Source: Polynucleobacter sp. AP-Reno-20A-A9 (GTDB taxonomy: Bacteria > Pseudomonadota > Gammaproteobacteria > Burkholderiales > Burkholderiaceae). From it: 37,433 nucleotides of DNA. Made by a program: the position numbers and the translations under genes. A model generated the notes under the pieces. The model saw nothing but the letters and a program-made list of their open reading frames with translations. It ran no database searches and had not been told where the DNA came from. Shown here piece by piece: positions 8,017 to 16,917 of this stretch. Each line of letters begins with the position of its first letter. The first letter of the stretch is position 1. The stretch spans positions 1 through 37,433 of the forward strand of contig NZ_JACVPB010000016.1 in assembly GCF_018882085.1 (NCBI RefSeq), in the 5' to 3' direction.

Positions 8017-8997
8017 CTAATTAATACAATATTTGTTTATTAAATGCACTATAGATTTTATGCTGCTTTCTGTTTCATTATTATATTTATTTGAGATCTC
8101 AGCGTAGTTTTCTAATTTAATATTAAAATTTTTATAGTCATTTTTTTCAGAGCAAATTGCAATTCCTGCCTCGAAATATTCTGCATATAGCTCATGATTA
8201 TGAATAACTGGTATACCGCCTTTTTCAATTACATCATAAAAGACTCCTGATATCAAATAATCGCTATATTTTTTTTCTACAGGAATGTATATTAATGAAT
8301 TTACAATTTCATTAATATAATCCTCATCTGATAAATATTTATTTACTAAAATAGCATTTGTATGCTCCGTTATTTCGAGTGCAATTGCTTCATCAACCAC
8401 CTTACCTTTTACTACAATTTTAGACTTTCCACTATATCTTTTAATAAATCCCAGTGGATTTCTATTTTCACTTATATGTCCGAGTACTTTAATCTGGGAG
8501 TAGTCTATTGTTTTTGAATCTAAATCAACCCCCCCGTGAATTCTATCTCTAACTACGTAGCCATCTTTAAAATACTTATCTCTGTGTATTTTATTTGTAA
8601 AAATAACAGCCAACGATTTAGCTATAAATAAATTAAATAGCCATTTTTTATTTTTAGATTCAAAATGATGACATGATATTATGCATATTATATAATTTTT
8701 AAGAAATAAAATTGCTATTATCCAAAAAATTGGATTACCATGGCTTGTTATTAATATTATTTCATTTCGATATTTAAATAGATTTCTAATGTAGACCTTA
8801 AATAATAAAATTGATAATAATAACTTATTTAAATTTCCTTTAGCTTCAATAATTTTTGATTGAATATTTATTTTTTCTTTATTTTTTATAATTATTACTT
8901 TAAAACTTTTTTCGAACAATGATTCAATATGTGATATGTACCTCTTAAAATGGCCTTTTTCATCCATTAATGGTTCATATATATATATATATTTCAT
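8017..8997 (-). CDS. Probable GT-B glycosyltransferase, diverged
   Basis: I do not recognise this 326-aa protein with certainty. It starts MKYIYIYEPLMDEKGHFKRY, which resembles the N-terminal acceptor half of GT4-type proteins. The C-terminal part has GVFYDVIEKGGIPVIHNHEL (about residues 248-267), like the E-x-x-x-x-G-x-P donor-binding region of GT-B enzymes, followed by YAEYF...GIAICSEKND. A hydrophobic stretch near 92-115 may associate with the membrane. Its ATG overlaps the stop of the STELLO gene as TAATG (8995-8999), so the two are coupled and probably act in the same step. Composition is very AT-rich, with many Ile, Lys and Asn residues. Function as a glycosyltransferase is inferred. 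Confidence 0.55.
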   Translation of the reverse strand: MKYIYIYEPLMDEKGHFKRYISHIESLFEKSFKVIIIKNKEKINIQSKIIEAKGNLNKLLLSILLFKVYIRNLFKYRNEIILITSHGNPIFWIIAILFLKNYIICIISCHHFESKNKKWLFNLFIAKSLAVIFTNKIHRDKYFKDGYVVRDRIHGGVDLDSKTIDYSQIKVLGHISENRNPLGFIKRYSGKSKIVVKGKVVDEAIALEITEHTNAILVNKYLSDEDYINEIVNSLIYIPVEKKYSDYLISGVFYDVIEKGGIPVIHNHELYAEYFEAGIAICSEKNDYKNFNIKLENYAEISNKYNNETESSIKSIVHLINKYCIN

Positions 8998-9986
8998 TAT
9001 TTTATTTTTTGTAGGTCATTTAACCATAATTCTAGAATTTTAATTTCACTCTCCTTAACTATCTCTGCTTTTTTAAGCTCGTTATATACCTTTAAAATGC
9101 TGTCTTCTATAGATTGGCCTGCAGTTATGCAACCTTTAGTAATTTCCAAGCATTTCTCGGTATATAAATACATCGGTACTTCTGATTCAAAATCCTTTAA
9201 ATAGTCATGTGGATTTCTTAATTGGGTGACTGTAGCTTCCGTAAAGCCAAGCTTAAATCCTTGATTCCACATTATTGGCTGTGCAATTAAACCTCTTAAA
9301 ATATCAGTAAACCGGAATGTTACTGTTGTGGGTAAATACAGCAACGGAAACAACTCTTTAACTATATAAGTATTTTGGCTATTGAATGGCGAAACTACAC
9401 CCTCATCCAGCACAATAGGATTCCTATTATTGAAAACAACTGGACTATCGTCAATCAATCTATAAATGGCATCTACATCTGGATCATCGTTAGCCAAACC
9501 TTGCCAAATCCCAACTTTTGAATATTTATTTTGAAAATTGTGATTAGATTTAGTTGATCTTATTGACTTAAGTGGCATGCCGCGCGGCCATACAAATTTT
9601 TCTGTGAAATATTTATAAATGTTTATGAATATTTCATCTCCACATAAAACGTCATATTCACCGAAATTTTTTGGGAATCCCCAATTATTTAGTGGAATAT
9701 TATCATCATCAGTATCGATAATAACTTCTGCCCCATCATTAGCTGCCTTCAAATAACCTATCATCTTCCTACAGTAGTGATTGAAAGGTAATTCTCTACA
9801 AATACCATATGGCATTTCTTTCTGAATTTGATGAGAAATAAAATCTATGCCCTCAACATTCCATCCGTCTGGTGTTTTCAAATCCCCTACCACTATCAAT
9901 TTAACATTTTTCATTGCCGCATAATCAAGTACGGCTTGGGTTGGCTCGAAAATTGAGGTAATTACTATATAAGTTGTATTTTTCAT
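8997..9986 (-). CDS. STELLO-type glycosyltransferase (DUF288)
   Basis: This 329-aa protein matches the pattern of the STELLO family. It has YIVITSIFEPTQAV near residues 6-19, VVGDLKTPDGW near 32-42, LPFNHYCRKMIGYLKA near 66-81, and then an acidic DTDDDN motif (91-96) that is likely the metal and nucleotide-sugar site. STELLO proteins were named in plants, where they affect cellulose synthase assembly. Bacterial relatives are poorly characterised. Here it is the first gene of the AT-rich cassette and is coupled to the next gene by a one-base overlap. A role in building the glycan is inferred from context. No membrane segment is obvious, unlike the plant proteins. Confidence 0.72.
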   Translation of the reverse strand: MKNTTYIVITSIFEPTQAVLDYAAMKNVKLIVVGDLKTPDGWNVEGIDFISHQIQKEMPYGICRELPFNHYCRKMIGYLKAANDGAEVIIDTDDDNIPLNNWGFPKNFGEYDVLCGDEIFINIYKYFTEKFVWPRGMPLKSIRSTKSNHNFQNKYSKVGIWQGLANDDPDVDAIYRLIDDSPVVFNNRNPIVLDEGVVSPFNSQNTYIVKELFPLLYLPTTVTFRFTDILRGLIAQPIMWNQGFKLGFTEATVTQLRNPHDYLKDFESEVPMYLYTEKCLEITKGCITAGQSIEDSILKVYNELKKAEIVKESEIKILELWLNDLQKIK

Positions 9987-10033
9987 TTATGTTTTGATCT
10001 TTTTTTTAGATTTATTTTGCTTTACAGCCATTA

Positions 10034-10144
10034 TTAATTTTGATTGATTAATAGTCCAAAAATACTAAAGCCCGCTAATGCCCGATCCCGCGCAGTTAGC
10101 AACCCTAGCCCTCTTAGATCTACTAGCCCCACTAGATTGGCCAT
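10034..10144 (-). pseudogene. Truncated 36-codon ORF coupled to wzz at the cassette junction
   Basis: A short frame starts at the ATG at 10142-10144, which shares its A with the wzz stop (TGATG, 10142-10146), and ends at TAA (10034-10036). The peptide begins MANLVGLVDLRGLGLL and continues to a hydrophobic stretch, as if entering a first membrane helix, then stops. Its first two thirds have the base composition of the flanking genes; its end and everything beyond is AT-rich. The overlapping stop/start suggests it was once the start of a longer gene following wzz. I infer that it was cut when the AT-rich cassette was exchanged. The parent family is not recognised. Confidence 0.5.
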
Positions 10145-10980
10145 CAATTTTGCACCCTACTTAAGCTTAACTGTTGCGCCCATTCGCGACCTAGGGCAAA
10201 AAGCAGTCCTAAGAAAAAACCTGCCGCTAAACCGGCGATCAAGCTTATCGCCTTTTTGGGTGAGACGGGTCGCTCTGGGGCATAAATCGGGGAATCTAAG
10301 CGAGTGCCCCTGCTTTTCACTGAATTAATCAGATCGATCATCTTTTCTAGATCCGATAAAAAATAGGTAAGCTCATCGCGCGCCGATAAATAGGCTGCTG
10401 ACATGGCGCTTCCCGATTGATCTGCTTTTGTAATGAGTTTTCTGGCGCCCTCGATGTGCTCATTATCGGATGCAAGCTTGATTTTGGCCTCTTCAACAAA
10501 GGTTTTGGAAAGCTGCTCTTGCATCTGAGAGATTTGCACAAAGATTGCCTGGGCACAGCTTGCCGCTAGCTGCGAAGTGGGGGCTAGAATTTTTAACTCC
10601 ACTGCATTAGCCACACCCTTTGGGATCGAAAATTTAGTCGCTTTTGATAAGGCTAGCGCTGCATGCGGTATATCTTGATAACCGCAGGCGCCAATCACCT
10701 CAGGCGAATAATTGGTGGGGAACTGCATCCGAGAGATCAGGGAGGCAGGGTCTTCTATGGTGGCGCCAAAGGGGTTTGCGGGATTAACTTGTGAGATTTG
10801 CGCCATGCGAATCCGGGCAGTAGCTTCGTACATTGGCGGGGTCACCACAATATAGCCAATGGCGCAAACCAGGCCCAAGAAGGATCCTAAGACTATGATT
10901 TTCCAGGACTTTTTAATAAAATTGAGAATATCCAATAAGGAGATTTCCTGCCCATCTTCTTGCAAGTAAGACTGCTGCAT
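10144..10980 (-). CDS. wzz: Chain-length determinant protein, Wzz (PCP family)
   Basis: This 278-aa polysaccharide co-polymerase has the standard layout. The N-terminal cytosolic segment EISLLDILNFIKKSWKII is followed by a first membrane helix (about residues 33-52) and VVTPPMYEATARIRM. A periplasmic helical region comes next, then PERPVSPKKAISLIAGLAAG leading into the second helix (about 245-265). Wzz sets the number of repeat units polymerised by Wzy. There is no C-terminal kinase domain, so it is the O-antigen type rather than Wzc. A possible sigma-70 promoter lies just upstream. Its stop overlaps the start of a truncated ORF. Composition is like the core chromosome, unlike the cassette beyond it. 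Confidence 0.88.
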   Translation of the reverse strand: MQQSYLQEDGQEISLLDILNFIKKSWKIIVLGSFLGLVCAIGYIVVTPPMYEATARIRMAQISQVNPANPFGATIEDPASLISRMQFPTNYSPEVIGACGYQDIPHAALALSKATKFSIPKGVANAVELKILAPTSQLAASCAQAIFVQISQMQEQLSKTFVEEAKIKLASDNEHIEGARKLITKADQSGSAMSAAYLSARDELTYFLSDLEKMIDLINSVKSRGTRLDSPIYAPERPVSPKKAISLIAGLAAGFFLGLLFALGREWAQQLSLSRVQN

Positions 10981-11017
10981 AAGCCTATAACCCTAAAAAG
11001 CTATAAAATTTAGTGCT

Positions 11018-11045
11018 ATTGTAGCAGTCGCAGCCGCACAAAACA
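11018..11045 (-). promoter_or_regulatory. Candidate sigma-70 promoter of wzz
   Basis: Read on the minus strand, TGTTTT (11040-11045) and TACAAT (11018-11023) are separated by 16 bases. This would start transcription about 30 bases before the wzz ATG. The -10 element is good and the -35 is weak. If real, wzz and the AT-rich cassette behind it form a transcription unit separate from the ligase gene. Confidence 0.35.
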
Positions 11046-11141
11046 CTCATGAATTAGGTAACTAGCTACCTGTACACCCTTTATTTCATAAGCCGTTTGA
11101 GGCTTGCCACTTCATTGACTACTCTACACCCCGGGTAATAC

Positions 11142-11165
11142 CCCAATTTTCCTGAAAAATGGGGC
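11142..11165 (-). terminator. Hairpin behind the ligase gene, possible terminator
   Basis: Two 10-base arms (11142-11151 and 11156-11165) pair with one mismatch around a CCTG loop, with a GC-rich base (CCCC/GGGG). It lies about 40 bases downstream of the 11204-12622 gene. No long T-run follows on the minus strand, so it is a weak candidate for intrinsic termination. The 223-base gap between wzz and the ligase otherwise holds only the wzz promoter candidate. Confidence 0.35.
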
Positions 11166-11203
11166 GCAAAGCTAGCAATCGTTAGCACACACAAAAATGG
11201 GCT

Positions 11204-12622
11204 CTAGTCATCCCTGAATCCCTGCTTGGGGATAGTCTCTGGGTTGCCATTATTAATACTTAGTGCGCTTACCCAAAAAACCAGGAAAATAATGGCATTG
11301 ATTGCCGATTCGGCTGACACTTCCTTTGTGGTCATCACCAGGGCCATCGAGGCCAAACCCCAGCGACCAATCAAGCTCCAAGGCGCTTTTGAGTGAACGC
11401 TATAGTGCCAACTTAACATTACCGCAAAGAATAGAAGAAACAGACCGGGTAGCCCGTAACCCAAGCCAAAATCTAACCAAGCGCTATGCGTCCAACTCAA
11501 ATCAGAATCCGGCCACTTTTCTTTACCCAAGGCAGCAAAAGAAAGGCTCATCAATCCATAACCCAGAGGGTTTTCTATTAATAGGCGTGAGCCCACAATA
11601 GCCCAGGCAAGACGACTGTAATTAGAGTCTGTGGGAATTTGACCAAGCTCATTGATGGGATAGCCCCTGTTCCGATTTTTCCAGTTGTCGTAGCGGTCAA
11701 CTTGTGCGGCAACCTTTGAGTCGGCTACAAGCGTTTTCCATTGGGGATTTTTGCTAACACTTAAACTAACTAAACCCACAGAGATAGTAGCAACCAATAG
11801 CAACATCACCCCACCCCCCCAAGAAAGCCGTCTGCAATATTTGAAGAGAATGATGCCAAGTGATAGGGCTAGGAAAATCATTACATACACCATTCCAAAG
11901 CGATCTGCCTCAACAAAGAAAAGGGCAACCGTCAGAGGTAGGATCGCTAAATAAGGCCAGCTACTGCGTAAGCCAAAATTATTTTGCTCTATGATCTGAA
12001 TAATCTTTCCCAGAGCAATGGCAAACGCAGGTAAGCAGAAAAGCACGTACCATGCCCGCGGAATACCAAAAGGTTGTTCGCCACCCCCATAGGGAACTAA
12101 CAATAGATAGCCAGGAATTGGATAGCCATAAGTACCTACAAGTTTAGCGTATGCAAACTTGCCAAAATAAATTAGGGTAGGCAAACAAAATCCTAGGTAA
12201 ATAATTTGCCAATACCGACGAGATTTTCTTAAATCGCAGTAATTGCTGGCAATTGCAAGACCAAGGCCAAGGGCAAAGGGCAAGCTAAGTGCGATTTTTT
12301 TCCAGATCTTGGTGTACTCTAAACTTTGTAGTGGATAGTCTCTTCCAATCCAAAACAGATGAATAGTGACCCAAATCAATAATAATAAGATTAGCCCCAT
12401 TGGCAATGCTCTTTTTTGCCAAAGCAAAAAACGATTCTGGTAGATAACCCAAAGCCCCAAAAGACTACCCAACCCCATTGCAAAGTGCCTTACAAATACC
12501 GTGTGGGGAAGTATCCAGACACCATACAGAAGCGCGAATAAAACACACATCATCAAAACAATTCCATGTGGGATTTTTTGCATGCTCTGCTGCAGATATG
12601 ATTGAGAAATTTGGCTATCCAT
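11204..12622 (-). CDS. O-antigen ligase family protein (WaaL/Wzy_C superfamily)
   Basis: This 472-aa protein has about eleven membrane segments. It carries a long periplasmic loop (about residues 300-385) containing NRNRGYPINELGQ, SRLAWAIVGSRLLIENPLGYG and the W-T-H-S-A-W-L-D-F-G-L-G-Y-G segment, which is the Wzy_C pattern including the conserved His used by WaaL-type ligases. It probably transfers the finished chain from undecaprenyl pyrophosphate to lipid A-core in the periplasm. It could instead be a polymerase, since the two are hard to separate by eye. It has its own strong promoter candidate upstream and lies outside the AT-rich cassette, as expected for a shared ligase. Confidence 0.75.
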   Translation of the reverse strand: MDSQISQSYLQQSMQKIPHGIVLMMCVLFALLYGVWILPHTVFVRHFAMGLGSLLGLWVIYQNRFLLWQKRALPMGLILLLLIWVTIHLFWIGRDYPLQSLEYTKIWKKIALSLPFALGLGLAIASNYCDLRKSRRYWQIIYLGFCLPTLIYFGKFAYAKLVGTYGYPIPGYLLLVPYGGGEQPFGIPRAWYVLFCLPAFAIALGKIIQIIEQNNFGLRSSWPYLAILPLTVALFFVEADRFGMVYVMIFLALSLGIILFKYCRRLSWGGGVMLLLVATISVGLVSLSVSKNPQWKTLVADSKVAAQVDRYDNWKNRNRGYPINELGQIPTDSNYSRLAWAIVGSRLLIENPLGYGLMSLSFAALGKEKWPDSDLSWTHSAWLDFGLGYGLPGLFLLFFAVMLSWHYSVHSKAPWSLIGRWGLASMALVMTTKEVSAESAINAIIFLVFWVSALSINNGNPETIPKQGFRDD

Positions 12623-12653
12623 ATACTCTTTTATTTAACTAAATTAATGCCGA

Positions 12654-12681
12654 ATTATAGAAGCTCTTTACTAAAGATCAA
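12654..12681 (-). promoter_or_regulatory. Strong sigma-70 promoter candidate for the ligase gene
   Basis: On the minus strand TTGATC (12676-12681) and TATAAT (12654-12659) are 16 bases apart, with the start expected about 25 bases before the ATG at 12622. The -10 is a perfect consensus. The 244-base gap between this gene and the DUF6492 gene shows no other clear element. Confidence 0.55.
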
Positions 12682-12866
12682 CGCTAGCCTCAGAAGAATG
12701 CATTTTCAGTATTCATAAAAATCTAAACTCATTATTAGGCGTTGCATGATGACCGTTATTTCTAAAGCTGATTTTTGACGAGAGTACCAAGGTATTTTTT
12801 AAGAAAAAATTTTGATGGATGACTCCGAGAGCGCCTAATTAACACTAGTCAACAGTCAAAATATTC

Positions 12867-13736
12867 TCAGATGAACTTACCTTCTAGACCTAGTTTTACT
12901 CTTCGATATGCACGCCGAATCCTATTTCGAATCTCCCCCTTCATATCCCAAGCTTCAAAGCTAATGAAATCGTAATGTTTGGCCAGTCCGATCCATACCC
13001 TTTTTGGCAAAGAAAGGGGATTGCCGACTAAGCTCAAACCATTGCGATACCAGGCTCTATCAATAATTATGACCTCATCGCGGTGATGATTCCATATCCA
13101 AGTACCCAAGGTTTCAAATTCAGAAAAGCCTGCGGGTTCCGCCTTGTCTAAAAATGATAAGACTACATCAATCCAAGGAAGTTGAGCGCTTTGCGCTAAT
13201 GCATTTGTTAATTCACGTGCCCAACTGACTTTCAGAATCAAGCTTTGAGCAATAAAGGAAAAATTTTGCGTGCGCTTTAGGCCTAAAGCACGCTCGATAA
13301 AATCAAAATAAGATTTACGATGCTCATCGCCCTTGTAATAAATAAACTGCCCACTCGAATTAATAAACTCAAGCTTCTTTAAAGGCACAGTATCGGCATC
13401 CCAAATGAGGACCACATCCCGATCGTCATGAGTTAATACGGCAGAAATCTTCACAAATTGCTGCAAATACCAACCCACCCGATCTTGGTTTCCTGGCGTT
13501 AAGGTCTGGGCTATTTTTTCTTTTAGATTACCAACAAAGAGCGATTCTGGCTTAACTTGGTATGGCGCCTTAGTAACGGCGGCAAACGTTTGCACTTGAG
13601 CATCCGGCACAATGACGGTGTATTGCTTGGCTGAGATAAATTGCACAATGTGCTTTGCTGCAACCGTCCAAACATCAATATCCTTAATTGAGCAGACGGA
13701 AATTACCTCATCGATTACTGGAACTACAGGAGGCAT
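12867..13736 (-). CDS. DUF6492 family protein, glycosyltransferase-like
   Basis: This protein of 289 aa starts its conserved part with VISVCSIKDIDVW. It contains VVLIWDADTVPLKKL, whose D-A-D resembles the metal-binding motif of GT-A glycosyltransferases, and later IYYKGDEHRKSYFDF and WIWNHHRDEVIIID. These features fit DUF6492, a family found in glycan loci without a proven reaction. The open frame extends to 13784, overlapping fcl by 35 bases. I prefer the ATG at 13734-13736 because GAGGTG lies nine bases before it and the overlap disappears; ATG at 13755-13757 is the alternative. It follows fcl and may use GDP-fucose, but that is only a guess from position. Confidence 0.68.
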   Translation of the reverse strand: MPPVVPVIDEVISVCSIKDIDVWTVAAKHIVQFISAKQYTVIVPDAQVQTFAAVTKAPYQVKPESLFVGNLKEKIAQTLTPGNQDRVGWYLQQFVKISAVLTHDDRDVVLIWDADTVPLKKLEFINSSGQFIYYKGDEHRKSYFDFIERALGLKRTQNFSFIAQSLILKVSWARELTNALAQSAQLPWIDVVLSFLDKAEPAGFSEFETLGTWIWNHHRDEVIIIDRAWYRNGLSLVGNPLSLPKRVWIGLAKHYDFISFEAWDMKGEIRNRIRRAYRRVKLGLEGKFI

Positions 13737-13749
13737 CACTGAAGACACC

Positions 13750-14730
13750 TCAGGCATCCCTATGTCCCAGCAAAAATTCTGCATAAGCTTGCTTGAGACC
13801 TTCAGTTAACTGAACTTTCGGAGTCCAACCCAAACCATTTAATCTGGATGAATCCATCCACTTACGAGGAGTGCCATCTGGCTTGGTAACGTCAAAACCA
13901 ATCTTGCCTTGATAGCCAACGGCCTGACTGACCGCATTTGCTAACTCAGCAATAGAGATATCGCTACCGAAACCCACATTAATGTGACTTTGCATTGGCT
14001 CGGTATGTTGATCGTAAATCTGTTTATCTAGATTCATGACAAATACTGATGCAGCAGCCATATCGTCAACGTATAAGAACTCGCGCTTAGGCGTGCCAGT
14101 ACCCCAAATCAATACTTCAGGCGAATTGCTTGCTTTAGCTTCATGAAATCTTCTGATTAAAGCCGGAATCACATGACTATTTTCAGGATGATAGTTATCG
14201 CCAGGCCCATAAAGATTCGTTGGCATCACTGAGCGGTAGTCCACTCCATGTGAATCGCCATACTGACGGTTATAACTTTCACACATCTTAATGCCAGCAA
14301 TTTTGGCAATGGCATAAGGCTCATTGGTAGGCTCCAACTTACCCATTAACAAAGCATCTTCATTAATAGGTTGAGGTGCTAACTTTGGATAGATACAGCT
14401 TGAACCCAAGAACAGCAACTTCTTCACGCCATTTGCAAATGCTTGATGGATCACGTTATTCTGTACCATCAAGTTGTCATAAATGAACTCTGCTGGAAAA
14501 GTATTGTTGGCATAAATACCACCTACTTTTGCGGCAGCTAAATAAACCTGTTCAGGCTTCTCAACGGCAAAGAACTCGGCAACCGCAGCTTGATTAGTGA
14601 GATCAAGCTGCGCATGAGTGCGAGTAACAATATTTGTCAATCCTTTAGCCTGTAAATCACGCACGATGGCAGACCCCACCATACCGCGATGTCCAGCTAC
14701 ATAAATTTTCGGATTGCTTTCGAGAGTCAT
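13750..14730 (-). CDS. fcl: GDP-L-fucose synthase
   Basis: This 326-aa SDR enzyme converts GDP-4-keto-6-deoxy-D-mannose to GDP-L-fucose by 3,5-epimerisation and NADPH-dependent 4-reduction. It has [13 protein letters not shown] at residues 11-23 (cofactor binding), [11 protein letters not shown] (Ser110 and Cys112 match the catalytic Ser107 and Cys109 of the E. coli enzyme), and [10 protein letters not shown] with Tyr139 and Lys143. Length is close to the family norm of about 321. It follows gmd after 28 bases, the usual gmd-fcl order, and supplies activated fucose to the locus. Confidence 0.95.
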   Translation of the reverse strand: MTLESNPKIYVAGHRGMVGSAIVRDLQAKGLTNIVTRTHAQLDLTNQAAVAEFFAVEKPEQVYLAAAKVGGIYANNTFPAEFIYDNLMVQNNVIHQAFANGVKKLLFLGSSCIYPKLAPQPINEDALLMGKLEPTNEPYAIAKIAGIKMCESYNRQYGDSHGVDYRSVMPTNLYGPGDNYHPENSHVIPALIRRFHEAKASNSPEVLIWGTGTPKREFLYVDDMAAASVFVMNLDKQIYDQHTEPMQSHINVGFGSDISIAELANAVSQAVGYQGKIGFDVTKPDGTPRKWMDSSRLNGLGWTPKVQLTEGLKQAYAEFLLGHRDA

Positions 14731-14758
14731 ACGTTAAACCTCATACAAACTACTTCTA

Positions 14759-15889
14759 TTAATTTTCTTTACCAACCGCTACTGAGTATCCATGTTTCTG
14801 TAATAAAGCATGTTGTCTAGCTTGATCCAAATCATTGGCTACCATCTCTACAATCATTTCATCCAGAGTGATTTCAGGAACCCAGCCCAATTTCTCTTTA
14901 GCTTTCGTTGGATCACCCAATAGAGTTTCTACTTCAGTAGGACGGTAGTAGCGTGGATCGATTTGCACAATCACATCACCTACTTTTAATGCCGGGGCTT
15001 TGTCGCCTTCGATGGCTGCAACGATACCTTTTTCGCTCTCTGCTGAGCCTTCGAAGCGCATAGTAATACCAAGCTGCTTAGCGCTACGAGTAATAAATTC
15101 ACGGACGGTGAACTGCACACCAGTGGCAATCACAAAGTCATCCGGCTTATCTTGCTGAAGCATCAACCATTGCATGCGTACGTAATCTTTAGCATGACCC
15201 CAATCACGCAAAGCATCGATATTGCCCATGAATAAGCATTTCTCAAGACCTTGAGCAATATTAGCCAAGCCACGAGTCACTTTGCGAGTCACAAAAGTCT
15301 CACCACGACGCTTAGACTCATGATTAAACAAAATACCGTTACAGGCATACATGCCATAACCCTCGCGATAGTTCACAGTGATCCAATAGGCGTATAGCTT
15401 AGCTACCGCATAAGGGCTTCTTGGATAAAAAGGCGTAGTCTCTTTTTGTGGAATTTCTTGAACCAAGCCATAGAGCTCGGAAGTAGATGCTTGATAGAAG
15501 CGGGTTTTCTTTTCCAGACCCAAAATACGAATAGCTTCTAGGATACGCAATGGCCCCATTGCATCTACATCAGCCGTGTACTCAGGTGACTCGAAAGAGA
15601 CGGCTACGTGAGATTGAGCGCCCAAGTTATAGATCTCATCTGGCTGACTCTCTTGAATGATGCGCACCAAGTTACTGGTATCAGTCAAGTCACCATAATG
15701 CAAAATCAAATTTGGGTGATTGACATGGGGATCTTGATAGAGATGGTCGATACGATCAGTATTAAACGATGATGCACGGCGTTTAATGCCATGAACGATA
15801 TAACCCTTTTCTAATAAAAACTCAGCAAGATAGGATCCATCCTGTCCAGTAATACCTGTAATGAGAGCAACTTTTGATTTCGTATTCAT
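14759..15889 (-). CDS. gmd: GDP-mannose 4,6-dehydratase
   Basis: This 376-aa protein is a full-length Gmd, close in size to the E. coli enzyme (373). It has [19 protein letters not shown] at residues 12-30, the STSELYG motif with Thr136 and Glu138, and SPYAVAK with Tyr160 and Lys164, which together form the catalytic set. The [10 protein letters not shown] segment (GDP-sugar and tetramer contacts) is present. It converts GDP-D-mannose to GDP-4-keto-6-deoxy-D-mannose, the substrate of the following fcl. A shorter paralogue lies directly upstream (15917-16897). Confidence 0.95.
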   Translation of the reverse strand: MNTKSKVALITGITGQDGSYLAEFLLEKGYIVHGIKRRASSFNTDRIDHLYQDPHVNHPNLILHYGDLTDTSNLVRIIQESQPDEIYNLGAQSHVAVSFESPEYTADVDAMGPLRILEAIRILGLEKKTRFYQASTSELYGLVQEIPQKETTPFYPRSPYAVAKLYAYWITVNYREGYGMYACNGILFNHESKRRGETFVTRKVTRGLANIAQGLEKCLFMGNIDALRDWGHAKDYVRMQWLMLQQDKPDDFVIATGVQFTVREFITRSAKQLGITMRFEGSAESEKGIVAAIEGDKAPALKVGDVIVQIDPRYYRPTEVETLLGDPTKAKEKLGWVPEITLDEMIVEMVANDLDQARQHALLQKHGYSVAVGKEN

Positions 15890-15916
15890 AGTGTCGTGAA
15901 TTAGTGTTTCTATTAA

Positions 15917-16897
15917 TTAAATTGATTGATACATTTTTTTAACTACGTTAATTCCAGTGGTTGATGCTTTCCAGCCAAACTCTTTCAATGCCTTGCTTGG
16001 ATCAGCGCGACCGATCGCTAAGTCTGTTGGACGGAAGAGGTCTGGATCTTGGATCACATGATCTTTCCAGTTCAAGCCCGCTTGATCAAATGCCGCCTTC
16101 ACAAAATCTTCTAGGGAGATAGTGGTGCCAGTAGCAATCACAAAGTCTTGCGGCTTATCCTGTTGCAACATGAGCCACATTGCCTCTACATACTCCGGCG
16201 CCCAACCCCAATCTCTAGAGATATCTAGGCGACCTAAACTGAGCTTATCTTGACTGCCTTCCGAGATTCGCTTAACTGAGTGAATAATTTTTTGCGTTAC
16301 AAAACGCTCTGGGCGCAATGGGGATTCGTGGTTAAACAAAATTCCCGTACAAGCAAAAAGACCGTATGCGTCACGATAGTTATTTACCAACCAATATGCC
16401 GAGGTTTTAGCAACTGCATAGGGACTCATGGGATAGAAAGGAGTAGTTTCAGTTGCAGGCTCGCCCTTAGTATCACCAAAGCATTCGCCTGAACCAGCGT
16501 GATAGATCTTGATCTTTTTATCCATCATGCGACAACCCTCAAGAATATTGAGGGTGCCTATCGTAATACTTTGAATCGTTTCTGCAGGCTGCTCAAATGA
16601 AAGGCCCACTGAAGATTGGCCCGCAAGATAGTAGATCTCATCAGGATTACTCTTTCGCAATGACATCAAGACACTACGAAAATCTTCGGGCACCATGGAA
16701 ATATATTGAATACGATCGGCTATGCCTAATTTTTTCAGGTTACCGAAAGATGAGCCTTGCGCATCACGCGAAGTACCAAATACTTCATAACCTTTATCGA
16801 GAAGCAGCTTAGCTAAATAACTACCATCCTGACCACTCACACCGCAAATGAGTGCAACTCGTTTGCCGGTGTCGGTTGAATTGATTGATTGATTCAT
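15917..16897 (-). CDS. Short Gmd-like GDP-sugar dehydratase/reductase paralogue
   Basis: This 326-aa extended SDR enzyme is clearly related to Gmd. It has [20 protein letters not shown] (residues 18-37), SPYAVAK with Tyr160 and Lys164, and a NHES...FVTQK segment in place of the [14 protein letters not shown] of the neighbour. The catalytic loop reads AGSGECFGD, so Thr is replaced by Ser136 while Glu138 is kept. It lacks about 50 residues of the Gmd C-terminal substrate domain. It may be a second GDP-mannose 4,6-dehydratase or may act on the 4-keto product, as Rmd does to give GDP-rhamnose. The sequence does not decide. It sits 21 bases after manC and 28 before gmd. Confidence 0.8.
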   Translation of the reverse strand: MNQSINSTDTGKRVALICGVSGQDGSYLAKLLLDKGYEVFGTSRDAQGSSFGNLKKLGIADRIQYISMVPEDFRSVLMSLRKSNPDEIYYLAGQSSVGLSFEQPAETIQSITIGTLNILEGCRMMDKKIKIYHAGSGECFGDTKGEPATETTPFYPMSPYAVAKTSAYWLVNNYRDAYGLFACTGILFNHESPLRPERFVTQKIIHSVKRISEGSQDKLSLGRLDISRDWGWAPEYVEAMWLMLQQDKPQDFVIATGTTISLEDFVKAAFDQAGLNWKDHVIQDPDLFRPTDLAIGRADPSKALKEFGWKASTTGINVVKKMYQSI

Positions 16898-16917
16898 TGG
16901 TTTAATGACTGCGCTAT

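Noticed and set aside
8970..8995. TA dinucleotide run (ATATATATATAT) as a repeat element
   Set aside because: It is coding sequence for IYIYEP at the start of the 8017-8997 protein in an AT-rich region, so it needs no separate explanation.
10044..10328. 94-aa plus-strand frame across the wzz end
   Set aside because: It is antisense to wzz and to the truncated coupled ORF, is Pro/Arg/Ser-rich and lacks a ribosome site; it looks like a shadow.
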